From NCBI GenBank assembly GCA_002477565.1, contig DLQL01000083.1, positions 1-9,404 of the forward strand: a stretch of 9,404 nucleotides of DNA. The letters run 5' to 3'. Position 1 is the stretch's first letter. The number at the start of each line of letters is the position of its first letter. This document shows, in pieces, positions 1 to 5,858 of this stretch. Origin of the DNA: Flavobacteriaceae bacterium UBA7433 (lineage in GTDB: Bacteria; Bacteroidota; Bacteroidia; Flavobacteriales; Flavobacteriaceae). The notes under the pieces are model-generated. The model ran no database searches, was not told the origin of the DNA, and worked only from the letters and a program-made list of their open reading frames with translations. The translations under genes and the position numbers were made by a program.

Positions 1-47
1 TTTTCTGAACTTCCTACAGAAGTTCCTCCAAATTTTAAAATTTTCAT
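1..47 (-). CDS. Aspartokinase, N-terminal fragment (cut by window edge)
   Basis: Reading the minus strand from the ATG at 47 gives M-K-I-L-K-F-G-G-T-S-V-G-S-S-E before the sequence runs out. K-F-G-G-T-S-V is the N-terminal signature of aspartokinases, whose lysine and glycines bind ATP and aspartate. The enzyme phosphorylates L-aspartate, the entry step to lysine, threonine and methionine (and diaminopimelate). Only 15 codons are present, so a stand-alone LysC cannot be told from a bifunctional aspartokinase-homoserine dehydrogenase (ThrA), and no symbol is given. The gene is divergent from the ACT-domain gene at 153, and about 105 bases separate the two starts. The motif is too specific and too close to a good start to be likely chance, but the fragment is short. 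Confidence 0.8.
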   Translation of the reverse strand, partial: MKILKFGGTSVGSSE

Positions 48-67
48 GAGGTCATCTCTATTTGTTG

Positions 68-99
68 CAAAAATCTTTTAAATGATTCTTTGCAGCAAA
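68..99 (-). promoter_or_regulatory. Candidate promoter for the aspartokinase gene
   Basis: On the minus strand, TTTG (99-96) is followed after 20 bases by GATTTTTG (75-68). The second box differs from the Bacteroidota -7 consensus TAnnTTTG only in its first base. Transcription would begin roughly 60-63, leaving a leader of about 15 bases before the aspartokinase ATG at 47. The spacing is within the range known for the group. It was found by eye only. Confidence 0.4.
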
Positions 100-117
100 A
101 AATTTGTAATATATTTA
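89..117 (+). promoter_or_regulatory. Candidate promoter for the ACT-domain gene
   Basis: TTTG at 89-92 is followed after 17 bases by TATATTTA at 110-117, which matches TAnnTTTG except for the last base. A start near 123 would leave a leader of about 30 bases before the ATG at 153. It interleaves with the opposite-strand promoter proposed for aspartokinase, so the two genes would compete for or share control. The match is weaker than others in the window. Confidence 0.3.
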
Positions 118-152
118 CACTTTAACACAAATTGTTTGAATTTAAACAAGCT

Positions 153-812
153 ATGAAAACCATACAAGAAGCTGTAGAAAGCATCATCCGAAAAACACCT
201 TTTTACGAGGAAGCACTCAACGACAAACTCATCAACGTCTCTTCTCTTGCCAGGGCCATACAAGAAGATGTAGAAAAAGATTTGGGCAAAGAGATCAAAC
301 CAGGTGCCATCATGATGGCCATCAACCGTTTGTCTCCGTCCAACCTGCTGAGGATCCGCAAAAACATCAAAAAATTTACTTTTTCATTGGGAGATTTTAT
401 TGTGCGTTCGGACCTCTGCAATTTCACTTTTAAAAATACCTCCAGTCTTTTAAAATCCATCTCTGCCTTGTTGATAGAAATCGGGGATGACAAAGATTAT
501 TTTTTCACCATTTCCCAAGGGATTTTTGAAACCAATATTGTGACGAGTAAAAATCTTGAAAACAGCGTCAAAACTTTGTTTTCAAAAGAATTCATGATCT
601 ACTCACATGTAGATTTGGCCTCAATCACTATCAAACTCCCTAAAACCAACGTAGAACAATCCGGTGTCTATTACTTTATCTTAAAACAACTGGCTTGGGC
701 TGGAATTTCAGTACAAGAAATCATCTCCACAACGCATGAGATGACCATCGTCGTCAAGGAAGAAGATGTCAACAGCACCTTTTCTATTTTGATTGACATG
801 AAGAAAAAATAA
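153..812 (+). CDS. ACT-domain protein with HTH-like N-terminus ('aspartate kinase'-labelled family)
   Basis: This 219-residue protein belongs to a family I recognise from Flavobacteriia, often auto-annotated 'aspartate kinase' although it has no kinase domain. Residues about 1-65 are helical and HTH-like (I-N-V-S-S-L-A-R-A-I near 28-37, then G-A-I-M-M-A-I-N-R-L at 51-60). Residues about 80-150 and 157-212 look like two ACT-like ligand-binding units; the second, around I158-T-I-K-L-P to S-I-L, is the clearer. ACT domains bind small ligands, usually amino acids, so a role as an amino-acid-responsive regulator is likely but inferred. The ATG at 153 is preferred over an in-frame TTG at 132 because the family starts with M-K-T-I/V-Q-E-A. 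It stands divergent to an aspartokinase gene, which fits amino-acid sensing. Confidence 0.8.
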   Translation: MKTIQEAVESIIRKTPFYEEALNDKLINVSSLARAIQEDVEKDLGKEIKPGAIMMAINRLSPSNLLRIRKNIKKFTFSLGDFIVRSDLCNFTFKNTSSLLKSISALLIEIGDDKDYFFTISQGIFETNIVTSKNLENSVKTLFSKEFMIYSHVDLASITIKLPKTNVEQSGVYYFILKQLAWAGISVQEIISTTHEMTIVVKEEDVNSTFSILIDMKKK

Positions 813-831
813 AGGGTTTTTAGTCCATTTC

Positions 832-858
832 TTGCTTTGAAAAATCAGTGTATTTTCG
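832..858 (+). promoter_or_regulatory. Candidate promoter, first of a tandem pair
   Basis: TTG at 832-834 and TATTTTCG at 851-858 are 16 bases apart. The second box has one mismatch to TAnnTTTG. It is followed by GCAGCC, the same bases that follow the -7 box of the rpsF promoter in this window. A start near 863 would read toward the small ORF at 949. The spacing is at the short end, so support is modest. Confidence 0.3.
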
Positions 859-864
859 CAGCCT

Positions 865-892
865 TTTGACACGCAGAAATAAGGTACCTTTG
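865..892 (+). promoter_or_regulatory. Candidate promoter, second of a tandem pair
   Basis: TTTG at 865-868 and a perfect TACCTTTG at 885-892 are separated by 16 bases. The -7 box is an exact TAnnTTTG match, though the spacing is somewhat short. It would start a transcript near 897, about 50 bases before the ATG at 949. It lies 220 bases from the rdgB-type gene, which has its own closer promoter, so it may serve something in the gap. Confidence 0.4.
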
Positions 893-948
893 TTTGCTCC
901 TACAACCCATCCTTTGCGATTGACCCACAAAAATTTTCGTGTGAATTG

Positions 949-1035
949 ATGGCAGACCTAAAGAAACCGCTTTGGTTTAAAAACCCTGCTACCTACAAAA
1001 AGTTTAGAAAGACCCCATTACAACGCTCAAAATAA
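949..1035 (+). CDS. Possible small basic peptide, 28 residues
   Basis: ATG at 949 to TAA at 1033-1035 encodes 28 residues, starting M-A-D-L-K-K-P-L-W-F-K-N-P and ending P-L-Q-R-S-K. It contains nine lysine or arginine residues against one aspartate, plus aromatic residues (W9, F10, Y16, F19), so it would be strongly basic. It has no predicted membrane segment or signal peptide. A promoter-like TACCTTTG lies about 57 bases upstream, and no conventional ribosome-binding site is visible, as usual for this group. I do not recognise the family. The frame is also open upstream to 883 without an ATG. Chance is a real alternative at this length; conservation in relatives would decide. Confidence 0.3.
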   Translation: MADLKKPLWFKNPATYKKFRKTPLQRSK

Positions 1036-1056
1036 CAGAAATCGCGCTATTGTACA

Positions 1057-1085
1057 TTGATATTCGCAAATCAAAAGTATCTTTG
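1057..1085 (+). promoter_or_regulatory. Promoter for the rdgB-type / ABC transporter operon
   Basis: TTG at 1057-1059, 18 bases, then TATCTTTG at 1078-1085, an exact TAnnTTTG. Transcription would begin near 1090, giving a leader of a little over 20 bases before the ATG at 1113. I see no Fur-box-like palindrome or riboswitch in the leader, so iron or cobalamin control is not apparent from sequence. Confidence 0.6.
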
Positions 1086-1112
1086 TAGAAAGTCTCCTAA
1101 AGAAATCCGTAC

Positions 1113-1685
1113 ATGAAAATCGTTTTTGCCACGCACAACGCCAACAAAGTTCAAGAGGTCAGCGCGCTGCTACCCTCTTTAGAATTGTTGTCTCTGGACG
1201 CTATCCGATGTCATGAAGACATCCCAGAAACAGCAGCTACTTTGGAAGGAAATGCACATTTAAAAGCCTTCCACGTCTTTGAAAATTATGGACTAAACTG
1301 TTTTGCAGATGACACAGGACTCGAGGTAGCGGCACTCGATGGAGCTCCTGGGGTATATTCAGCACGCTATGCAGGGCCGGAAAACGATGCTGTTAAAAAC
1401 ATGGACAAACTGCTCAAGGAACTCGAAAACAAACCGAACAGAGCCGCGCGCTTTCGCACCGTAATCTGCCTCTATTTAAATGGACGCGTTCATTATTTCG
1501 AAGGCAGTTGCGAAGGAAGTATTTCAAAAGAAAAATCAGGTTGCAAAGGGTTTGGTTACGACCCCATATTTATTCCCAAAGGTTTTGACAGGTCTTTTGC
1601 CGAAATGACTCTGGAAGAAAAAGGGCGCATCAGTCATAGAGGCTTGGCTGTCGCAAAATTGATTCAATTTTTAAACGCTCTTTAA
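1113..1685 (+). CDS. rdgB: Non-canonical purine NTP pyrophosphatase, RdgB/HAM1 family
   Basis: This 190-residue cytoplasmic enzyme of the ITPase/HAM1 family hydrolyses ITP, dITP and XTP to the monophosphate and pyrophosphate, keeping deaminated purines out of DNA and RNA. The family motifs are all present: A-T-H-N-A-N-K at 6-12 (phosphate binding), F-A-D-D-T-G-L-E-V at 64-72 with the catalytic acidic pair, G-A-P-G-V-Y-S-A-R-Y-A-G at 77-88, G-F-G-Y-D-P-I-F at 146-153 and S-H-R at 174-176 (base recognition). The length is normal and nothing is missing. The stop is followed after one base by the start of an ABC permease, so it is the first gene of a three-gene operon with a transporter to which it has no obvious functional link. 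Confidence 0.95.
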   Translation: MKIVFATHNANKVQEVSALLPSLELLSLDAIRCHEDIPETAATLEGNAHLKAFHVFENYGLNCFADDTGLEVAALDGAPGVYSARYAGPENDAVKNMDKLLKELENKPNRAARFRTVICLYLNGRVHYFEGSCEGSISKEKSGCKGFGYDPIFIPKGFDRSFAEMTLEEKGRISHRGLAVAKLIQFLNAL

Positions 1686-1686
1686 A

Positions 1687-2721
1687 TTGCGAACAGGTCA
1701 AAAAACACATACCACCTCTTTTGCCATCTTGGGACTGCTTTTGCTGCTGACCGCTTTTACCAACATTCACTTGGGCTCGATTCACATTCCAAGTGGCGAC
1801 ATTGCCAGTATTTTGACAGGATACCCCTCTGCCGAAAAAAGCTGGGACTACATTGTCTTGAATTACAGAATTCCAAAAGCCATCACCGCCATTCTCGTAG
1901 GATCGGGTTTGGGCATCAGTGGCTTGTTGATGCAAACTCTTTTTAGAAATCCCTTGGCGGGTCCCTTCGTCTTGGGAATCAGCTCTGGCGCGAGCCTTGG
2001 AGTCGCCTTTCTTTTGTTAGGCGCTTCTCTTTTTGGAGGTGTTTTTGCAGGGCTTGCACAACAGTCTTGGAGCATTGCACTCGCTGCAAGCTTGGGTTCT
2101 TTTTTTGTTTTGGGCGCCGTCCTATTGGTGGTCAAAAAAATTCGAAATACGCTATCCATCCTCATCGTAGGATTGATGTTTGGCAGCATCAGTGCGGCAG
2201 TCATCAATGTGTTGAGCTACTTTAGCAATGCCGAACAGTTGCAGCAATTTGTGTTTTGGAGCTTGGGGAGTTTGGGCAACCTAAGCTGGAAAGAACTGGC
2301 ACTGTTTTCTGGCATTGTTGCTTTTAGTACCGTATTATTGCTCCGCAGTATCAAACCGTTGGACTCTTTACTTCTGGGCGAAAATTACGCGCAAAGTATG
2401 GGTGTCGCACTCAAAAAAACACGACGCATTTTGGTCATTTCGACCGGTTTGTTGACTGGAGTCATCACGGCTTTTGCAGGGCCCATTGCATTTGTAGGAT
2501 TGGCAGTGCCGCATTTGACCAAATTGATTTTCAATACTTCAAGTCATAAAATTCTCTTGCCTGCCGTTGCCTTAAACGGGGCGATTTTGCTCCTTGTTTG
2601 CGATGCCATTGCTCAGCTTCCCAACAGCGAACTCACCTTGCCTATCAATGCAATTACTTCCTTGTTTGGAGCGCCTATCGTGATTTGGTTGTTGGTAAGA
2701 AAACAAAAAATAAATGTCTGA
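1687..2721 (+). CDS. FecCD-type ABC transporter permease (iron-chelate / haem / cobalamin class)
   Basis: A 344-residue integral membrane protein of the BtuC/FecCD family, which imports siderophores, haem or cobalamin across the inner membrane. Strongly hydrophobic stretches begin at about residue 11. Family hallmarks: R-I-P-K at 61-64, L-F-R-N-P-L-A-G-P at 85-93 followed by L-G-I-S-S-G-A-S-L-G, the cytoplasmic coupling region L-G-E-N-Y-A-Q-S-M-G-V near 230-240, G-P-I-A-F-V-G-L-A-V-P-H at 265-276, and L-P-I-N-A-I-T-S-L-F-G-A-P near the end. The start is TTG at 1687: an in-frame stop lies at 1672-1674 and the first in-frame ATG is not until residue 82, inside the conserved core. It begins one base after the rdgB-type stop and overlaps the ATPase gene. 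Substrate cannot be told; no binding protein or TonB receptor is in the window. Confidence 0.93.
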   Translation: MRTGQKTHTTSFAILGLLLLLTAFTNIHLGSIHIPSGDIASILTGYPSAEKSWDYIVLNYRIPKAITAILVGSGLGISGLLMQTLFRNPLAGPFVLGISSGASLGVAFLLLGASLFGGVFAGLAQQSWSIALAASLGSFFVLGAVLLVVKKIRNTLSILIVGLMFGSISAAVINVLSYFSNAEQLQQFVFWSLGSLGNLSWKELALFSGIVAFSTVLLLRSIKPLDSLLLGENYAQSMGVALKKTRRILVISTGLLTGVITAFAGPIAFVGLAVPHLTKLIFNTSSHKILLPAVALNGAILLLVCDAIAQLPNSELTLPINAITSLFGAPIVIWLLVRKQKINV

Positions 2722-3550
2722 CGTGAAAAATCCTACCGCTACTTCCATATTGAGATCTGAGCAGCTTGCCATCGGGTATTGCTCAAAAAAAGGCACCCAC
2801 TACGTGGCCGAAAATTTAAACCTTAGGTTGGAACGAGGGCAATTGGTCTGTTTGTTGGGAAAAAATGGGGTGGGAAAATCGACGTTGTTGCGAACACTCT
2901 CCAAAACACAACACAAACTGGGCGGAACTATTTTTATTGAGGACCGAGAACTCTCAGAAATTGACAGCAGTCAATTGGCACAAAAAATGAGTTTGGTCTT
3001 GACAGAAAAAATTCCTGATAGCCAACTCACTGTTTTTGAACTCGTCGCTTTGGGCAGACAACCTTACACCAATTGGCTTGGAAAATTGAGTTCTGAAGAC
3101 CATCAAAAAGTAGACACAGCTATCAAACAAGTCAAACTTGAAGCACTCTCCCATCGGAATTATTTTGAATTGAGTGACGGGCAGCTACAAAAAGTCATGA
3201 TTGCACGTGCTTTGGCACAAGATACAGACCTCATTTTATTGGACGAACCGACAGCTCATTTGGACCTTCACCATACCATTGAAGTTTTTCAACTGCTCAA
3301 AGACTTGGCCACCAACACAAACAAAACCATTTTGATTTCTACACATGAAGTCAACTTGGCCCTTGCACTGGCAGACGATCTCTGGCTGATGCGTCCCGAC
3401 AAGTTTGTAAGTGGGTCCACCGCAAACTTGATCGAAAGCCAAGACCTTCAAAACTTGTTCCCAACCGAACAGCTGACTTTCAACGAAAAACTAAAGCAAT
3501 TTGTCTTTCGGACTCAAGACACAGATACAGGTTTGCCTTCCAAAAAATAG
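2714..3550 (+). CDS. ABC transporter ATP-binding protein, FecE/BtuD type
   Basis: The 278-residue ATPase that would power the adjacent FecCD-type permease. Walker A is G-K-N-G-V-G-K-S-T at 49-57, the signature is L-S-D-G-Q at 153-157, Walker B is L-I-L-L-D-E-P at 173-179 with the catalytic glutamate E178, the D-loop is A-H-L-D at 181-184, and the switch histidine is H211 (S-T-H-E). The Q-loop is unusual: where most ABC ATPases have a glutamine, this reads S-L-V-L-T-E-K (93-99). I recall similar V-L-T-E/D forms in other Bacteroidota FecE proteins, so it is probably a lineage trait rather than a defect. Its ATG overlaps the last 8 bases of the permease gene, indicating translational coupling. 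The length is normal, with a short extra C-terminal tail. Confidence 0.93.
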   Translation: MSDVKNPTATSILRSEQLAIGYCSKKGTHYVAENLNLRLERGQLVCLLGKNGVGKSTLLRTLSKTQHKLGGTIFIEDRELSEIDSSQLAQKMSLVLTEKIPDSQLTVFELVALGRQPYTNWLGKLSSEDHQKVDTAIKQVKLEALSHRNYFELSDGQLQKVMIARALAQDTDLILLDEPTAHLDLHHTIEVFQLLKDLATNTNKTILISTHEVNLALALADDLWLMRPDKFVSGSTANLIESQDLQNLFPTEQLTFNEKLKQFVFRTQDTDTGLPSKK

Positions 3551-3560
3551 GACATCCTGC

Positions 3561-3589
3561 TTGTATTAAAAATGTTTTTTTTACTTTTA
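3561..3589 (+). promoter_or_regulatory. Candidate promoter for the M28 peptidase
   Basis: TTG at 3561-3563 and TACTTTTA at 3582-3589 are 18 bases apart. The second box matches TAnnTTTG except its last base. A start near 3594 would leave a leader of about 12 bases. The 55-base gap after the ATPase gene shows no clear terminator, so read-through from the upstream operon is also possible. Confidence 0.35.
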
Positions 3590-3605
3590 ATCAAAATGCC
3601 ATCTT

Positions 3606-4610
3606 ATGAAATTACTCTTCTCCTTAGCCCTTTTAGTTTTGACAAGCTATGCTGTCAACTGTAGCAAAATTTCAGTTGAGATTGCTCCGGACCCAGCTAT
3701 CAAATACGCGAACTCCATCACCTTGGAAGAGCTCAAAGAAAACCTATACGAATTTGCTTCTGATGCTTACGAAGGGCGCAATACAGGAGAGCTCGGACAA
3801 AAAAAAGCAGCTGCTTTTTTAAAAAATCAGTACAAAAATAGCGGTGTCGCTACACCGATTGGAAACGACGATTATTTTCAAGAAATTCCGGCTTCTTTTT
3901 TACCTGCAGGAATCAAAGACAGTGAAAATGTGGTGGCTTTTGTAGCAGGGACGACATTTCCAGAAGAAATCATCGTCATTTCAGCACATTACGACCATAT
4001 CGGCACTGAAAATGGTGAAATCTATAACGGTGCTGATGACGATGCCTCAGGAACCGTAGCCATTCTCGAAATTGCAGAGGCTTTTCAACTCGCTGCCAAT
4101 GATGGAAAAGGTCCCAAACGCTCGCTGCTGTTTCTCAATGTCACCGCAGAAGAAAAAGGACTGTTCGGATCGAAATGGTATGTTGAAAACCCCTTGTTTC
4201 CTATTGAAAACCACGTTGCTAACTTGAACATTGACATGGTCGGACGTGTGGACGATGCACATAAAAACAAACCGAATTTCATCTACTTGATCGGCGCTGA
4301 CAAGTTGAGCAGCGAATTGCACGAAGTCTCTGAAGAAGCAAACAAGAAGTTTGTCAACTTGGATTTGGATTATACCTTCAACGACGAGAACGACCCAAAT
4401 CGCTTTTACTACCGTTCCGATCATTACAATTTTGCAAAAAATAACATTCCCGTTATTTTTTACTTCAACGGGGTACACGAAGATTACCACAAAGCAACGG
4501 ATACCCCAGAAAAAATCAATTACGATTTGCTGACCAAGAGAACAAAACTTATTTTCTACACGGCCTGGGAAATCGCGAACAGAACGGAGCGTTTGAAGTT
4601 AGACAAGTAA
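3606..4610 (+). CDS. Secreted M28-family zinc metallopeptidase
   Basis: A 334-residue exopeptidase-type protein of MEROPS family M28, expected to cut amino acids from peptide N-termini outside the cytoplasm. A signal sequence is clear (M-K-L-L-F-S-L-A-L-L-V-L, residues 1-12). Cys19 follows A-V-N, a poor lipobox, so lipoprotein versus plain secreted form is undecided. By alignment to family members, the two-zinc site is complete: H128 and catalytic D130 (S-A-H-Y-D-H), bridging D145 (G-A-D-D-D-A-S-G), the acidic pair E182-E183 (T-A-E-E-K-G), D210 (N-I-D-M-V-G-R) and H295 (D-Y-H-K-A-T-D-T). E-G-R-N-T-G near 56-61 is typical of Bacteroidota members. The exact substrate is unknown. It ends 42 bases from the convergent trmH gene. 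Confidence 0.92.
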   Translation: MKLLFSLALLVLTSYAVNCSKISVEIAPDPAIKYANSITLEELKENLYEFASDAYEGRNTGELGQKKAAAFLKNQYKNSGVATPIGNDDYFQEIPASFLPAGIKDSENVVAFVAGTTFPEEIIVISAHYDHIGTENGEIYNGADDDASGTVAILEIAEAFQLAANDGKGPKRSLLFLNVTAEEKGLFGSKWYVENPLFPIENHVANLNIDMVGRVDDAHKNKPNFIYLIGADKLSSELHEVSEEANKKFVNLDLDYTFNDENDPNRFYYRSDHYNFAKNNIPVIFYFNGVHEDYHKATDTPEKINYDLLTKRTKLIFYTAWEIANRTERLKLDK

Positions 4611-4652
4611 GCGTTGTTTGATTTTAAAGAAACGAATGAGAAAGAGCTGTTA

Positions 4653-5315
4653 TTACTCCTCATAGCGTTTGAGAATTTTGTCGATACTCTTGATGGATTT
4701 TTGCAACCATTGCAAATAGACGGCTTGTTTTTCATCGGCAGAAAGTTGCCATGGAACAGGTGTGTCCCGCAATCGTGAGGAAACGTTTTGCAGCACAATG
4801 GCAGCGGCAACGGATACATTGAGGCTCTCTGTAAATCCGTACATGGGCACTTTGAGATGCGCATCTGCCTGCGCTAAGACCATGTCAGAAACCCCTTCTT
4901 TTTCAACACCAAAAACAAAAGCTGCCTTTTTGGTGATATCAAAATTCCCTACAAATTCAGAAGTTTCGTGTGGGGTGGTTGCAATGATTTGGTATCCTTT
5001 TGCACGTACCGCATCGATACAAGCTTGAGTATTGTGCAGTTCTTGGTTGTAACGGTGAAAGGTCAACCATTTTTGGGAACCTTTTCCGACTTGGTTGGAG
5101 ACATAGGTCTGGTATTTGTTTTCAATGATGTGCAAATCTTGGATACCAAAAATATCACAACTCCTCGTAATGGCACTTGTATTGTGTTTTTGATACAAAT
5201 CTTCCAAAATAACGGTAAAATGACGGGTACGGTTTTGAAGTACCTTTTGAAAGGTTTCCTTGCGCTCTTCGGTTACAAAAGCTTCTAAATACGCAATCAA
5301 TTTGGAATGGTCCAT
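4653..5315 (-). CDS. trmH: tRNA (guanosine-2'-O)-methyltransferase, TrmH type
   Basis: A 220-residue SPOUT-class RNA methyltransferase. The three motifs are intact: N45-T-S-A-I-T-R51, with the arginine thought to activate the 2'-hydroxyl; F-G-V-E-K-E-G-V-S at 135-143; and V-P-M-Y-G-F-T-E-S-L-N-V-S at 156-168, which forms the knotted SAM site. The N-terminal extension (1-30) and C-terminal helices fit TrmH, which methylates G18 in the D-loop of tRNAs, better than 23S rRNA enzymes such as RlmB. The TrmH assignment over other SpoU members is therefore likely but not proven. It is the second gene of a unit with the DUF6495-like gene, 5 bases downstream of that stop, with a purine-rich A-A-G-A-A-G-A stretch before its ATG. 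Confidence 0.9.
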   Translation of the reverse strand: MDHSKLIAYLEAFVTEERKETFQKVLQNRTRHFTVILEDLYQKHNTSAITRSCDIFGIQDLHIIENKYQTYVSNQVGKGSQKWLTFHRYNQELHNTQACIDAVRAKGYQIIATTPHETSEFVGNFDITKKAAFVFGVEKEGVSDMVLAQADAHLKVPMYGFTESLNVSVAAAIVLQNVSSRLRDTPVPWQLSADEKQAVYLQWLQKSIKSIDKILKRYEE

Positions 5316-5320
5316 TCTTC

Positions 5321-5794
5321 TTATTTCTTAATGATTTCTGCCAAGGCCCCATACAAATGGCCTTGGGTGATGACAGCCCCTTTTTCAATCAAATCAAAAA
5401 CTTCCACATTGCGTTCCTCTGAGTAATCTTTGTGTGCATAAAAATACTCCAAACACGCATGCCCAGCATTTTTTGACAACCAGTCGATGCCCTCTTTTGA
5501 CAGAAAGTCGATGGACGTATCGGATGTTTTGACCATGATGCGTTCGATCAAGGTTTGTTTGCACTTGAACAGGTTGATGCTGTTTTTGGAATAATGCTCT
5601 ACAAAAGGAGTGTTGCTCAACACATCGTCCCATACGAGGTCGCTAAAAAGACGCATCTCTTCTTCCGCGATTTCAGGTTTGTCCGCTTTTAAGGCGGTCC
5701 ATTCTTGGACGTCAATTTTTTGAGAAGCTAAAAAACGAGCAAATTCTTCGTGTAGGGCTTCAAATTGCTCTTTGGTAAGAAGTCTGTATTTCAT
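5321..5794 (-). CDS. Conserved hypothetical protein, DUF6495-like
   Basis: A 157-residue soluble, acidic-helical protein beginning M-K-Y-R-L-L-T-K-E-Q-F-E, with no signal peptide, membrane segment or catalytic motif I can name. It matches my memory of a Flavobacteriia family (DUF6495) that sits close to rplI; this is recall, not a search. Recognisable stretches are F-S-D-L-V-W-D near residues 50-56, a segment S-K-E-G-I-D-W-L near 99-106, and G-A-V-I-T-Q-G-H-L-Y-G near 138-148. It is the first gene of a unit with trmH and follows the ribosomal operon after a terminator and a new promoter. The context hints at a translation-related role, but that is inference only. No function should be assigned. 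Confidence 0.85.
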   Translation of the reverse strand: MKYRLLTKEQFEALHEEFARFLASQKIDVQEWTALKADKPEIAEEEMRLFSDLVWDDVLSNTPFVEHYSKNSINLFKCKQTLIERIMVKTSDTSIDFLSKEGIDWLSKNAGHACLEYFYAHKDYSEERNVEVFDLIEKGAVITQGHLYGALAEIIKK

Positions 5795-5816
5795 AGTGCT
5801 GGGCTGTCTTGATATT

Positions 5817-5847
5817 CAAATGTAAAAAACAAAGAGGTTTTGGCAAA
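5817..5847 (-). promoter_or_regulatory. Promoter for the DUF6495-like / trmH unit
   Basis: On the minus strand TTTG (5847-5844) is followed after 19 bases by TACATTTG (5824-5817), an exact match to TAnnTTTG with good spacing. Transcription would start near 5811, giving a leader of about 17 bases before the ATG at 5794. It lies only 12 bases beyond the rplI terminator, so the downstream pair can be expressed separately from the ribosomal genes. Confidence 0.6.
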
Positions 5848-5858
5848 ACACACCCCAT

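Larger units (their letters stand above)
813..1112. other. Intergenic region with promoter-like pairs and a possible small ORF
   Basis: This 300-base gap separates the ACT-domain gene from the rdgB-type gene. It holds two promoter-like pairs near its left end, a possible 28-codon reading frame at 949-1035, and a third, stronger promoter just before the rdgB-type gene. I find no clear hairpin terminator for the upstream gene and no tRNA or riboswitch fold. A 33-codon GTG-started frame at 848-949 overlaps the promoters and is not supported as a gene. Confidence 0.6.

Noticed and set aside
7..25. Inverted repeat GAACTTC-CTACA-GAAGTTC at the left edge
   Set aside because: It falls in the aspartokinase G-T-S-V-G-S-S codons, where repeated Gly/Ser/Thr codons create it; no T run follows, so it is not a terminator.
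132..152. In-frame TTG giving a 7-residue longer ACT-domain protein
   Set aside because: The family begins at the M-K-T-I-Q-E-A methionine encoded at 153, and an ATG there is a better start than TTG.
306..319. Perfect 14-base palindrome GCCATCATGATGGC
   Set aside because: It is inside the ACT-domain gene and results from the Ala-Ile-Met-Met-Ala codons; no operator role is supported.
848..949. GTG-started 33-codon frame on the plus strand
   Set aside because: It spans both proposed promoter boxes, starts at a rare codon, and its composition gives no sign of a real protein.
1103..1115. 13-base match between the rdgB start region and trmH (4833-4845)
   Set aside because: A single short match, one copy inside trmH coding sequence; most likely coincidence.
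4047..4490. Minus-strand open frame of 147 codons inside the M28 peptidase gene
   Set aside because: It is antisense to conserved catalytic motifs of an unmistakable peptidase and resembles nothing itself.
4611..4652. Bidirectional terminator between the convergent M28 peptidase and trmH genes
   Set aside because: I found no inverted repeat with a T run in these 42 bases.
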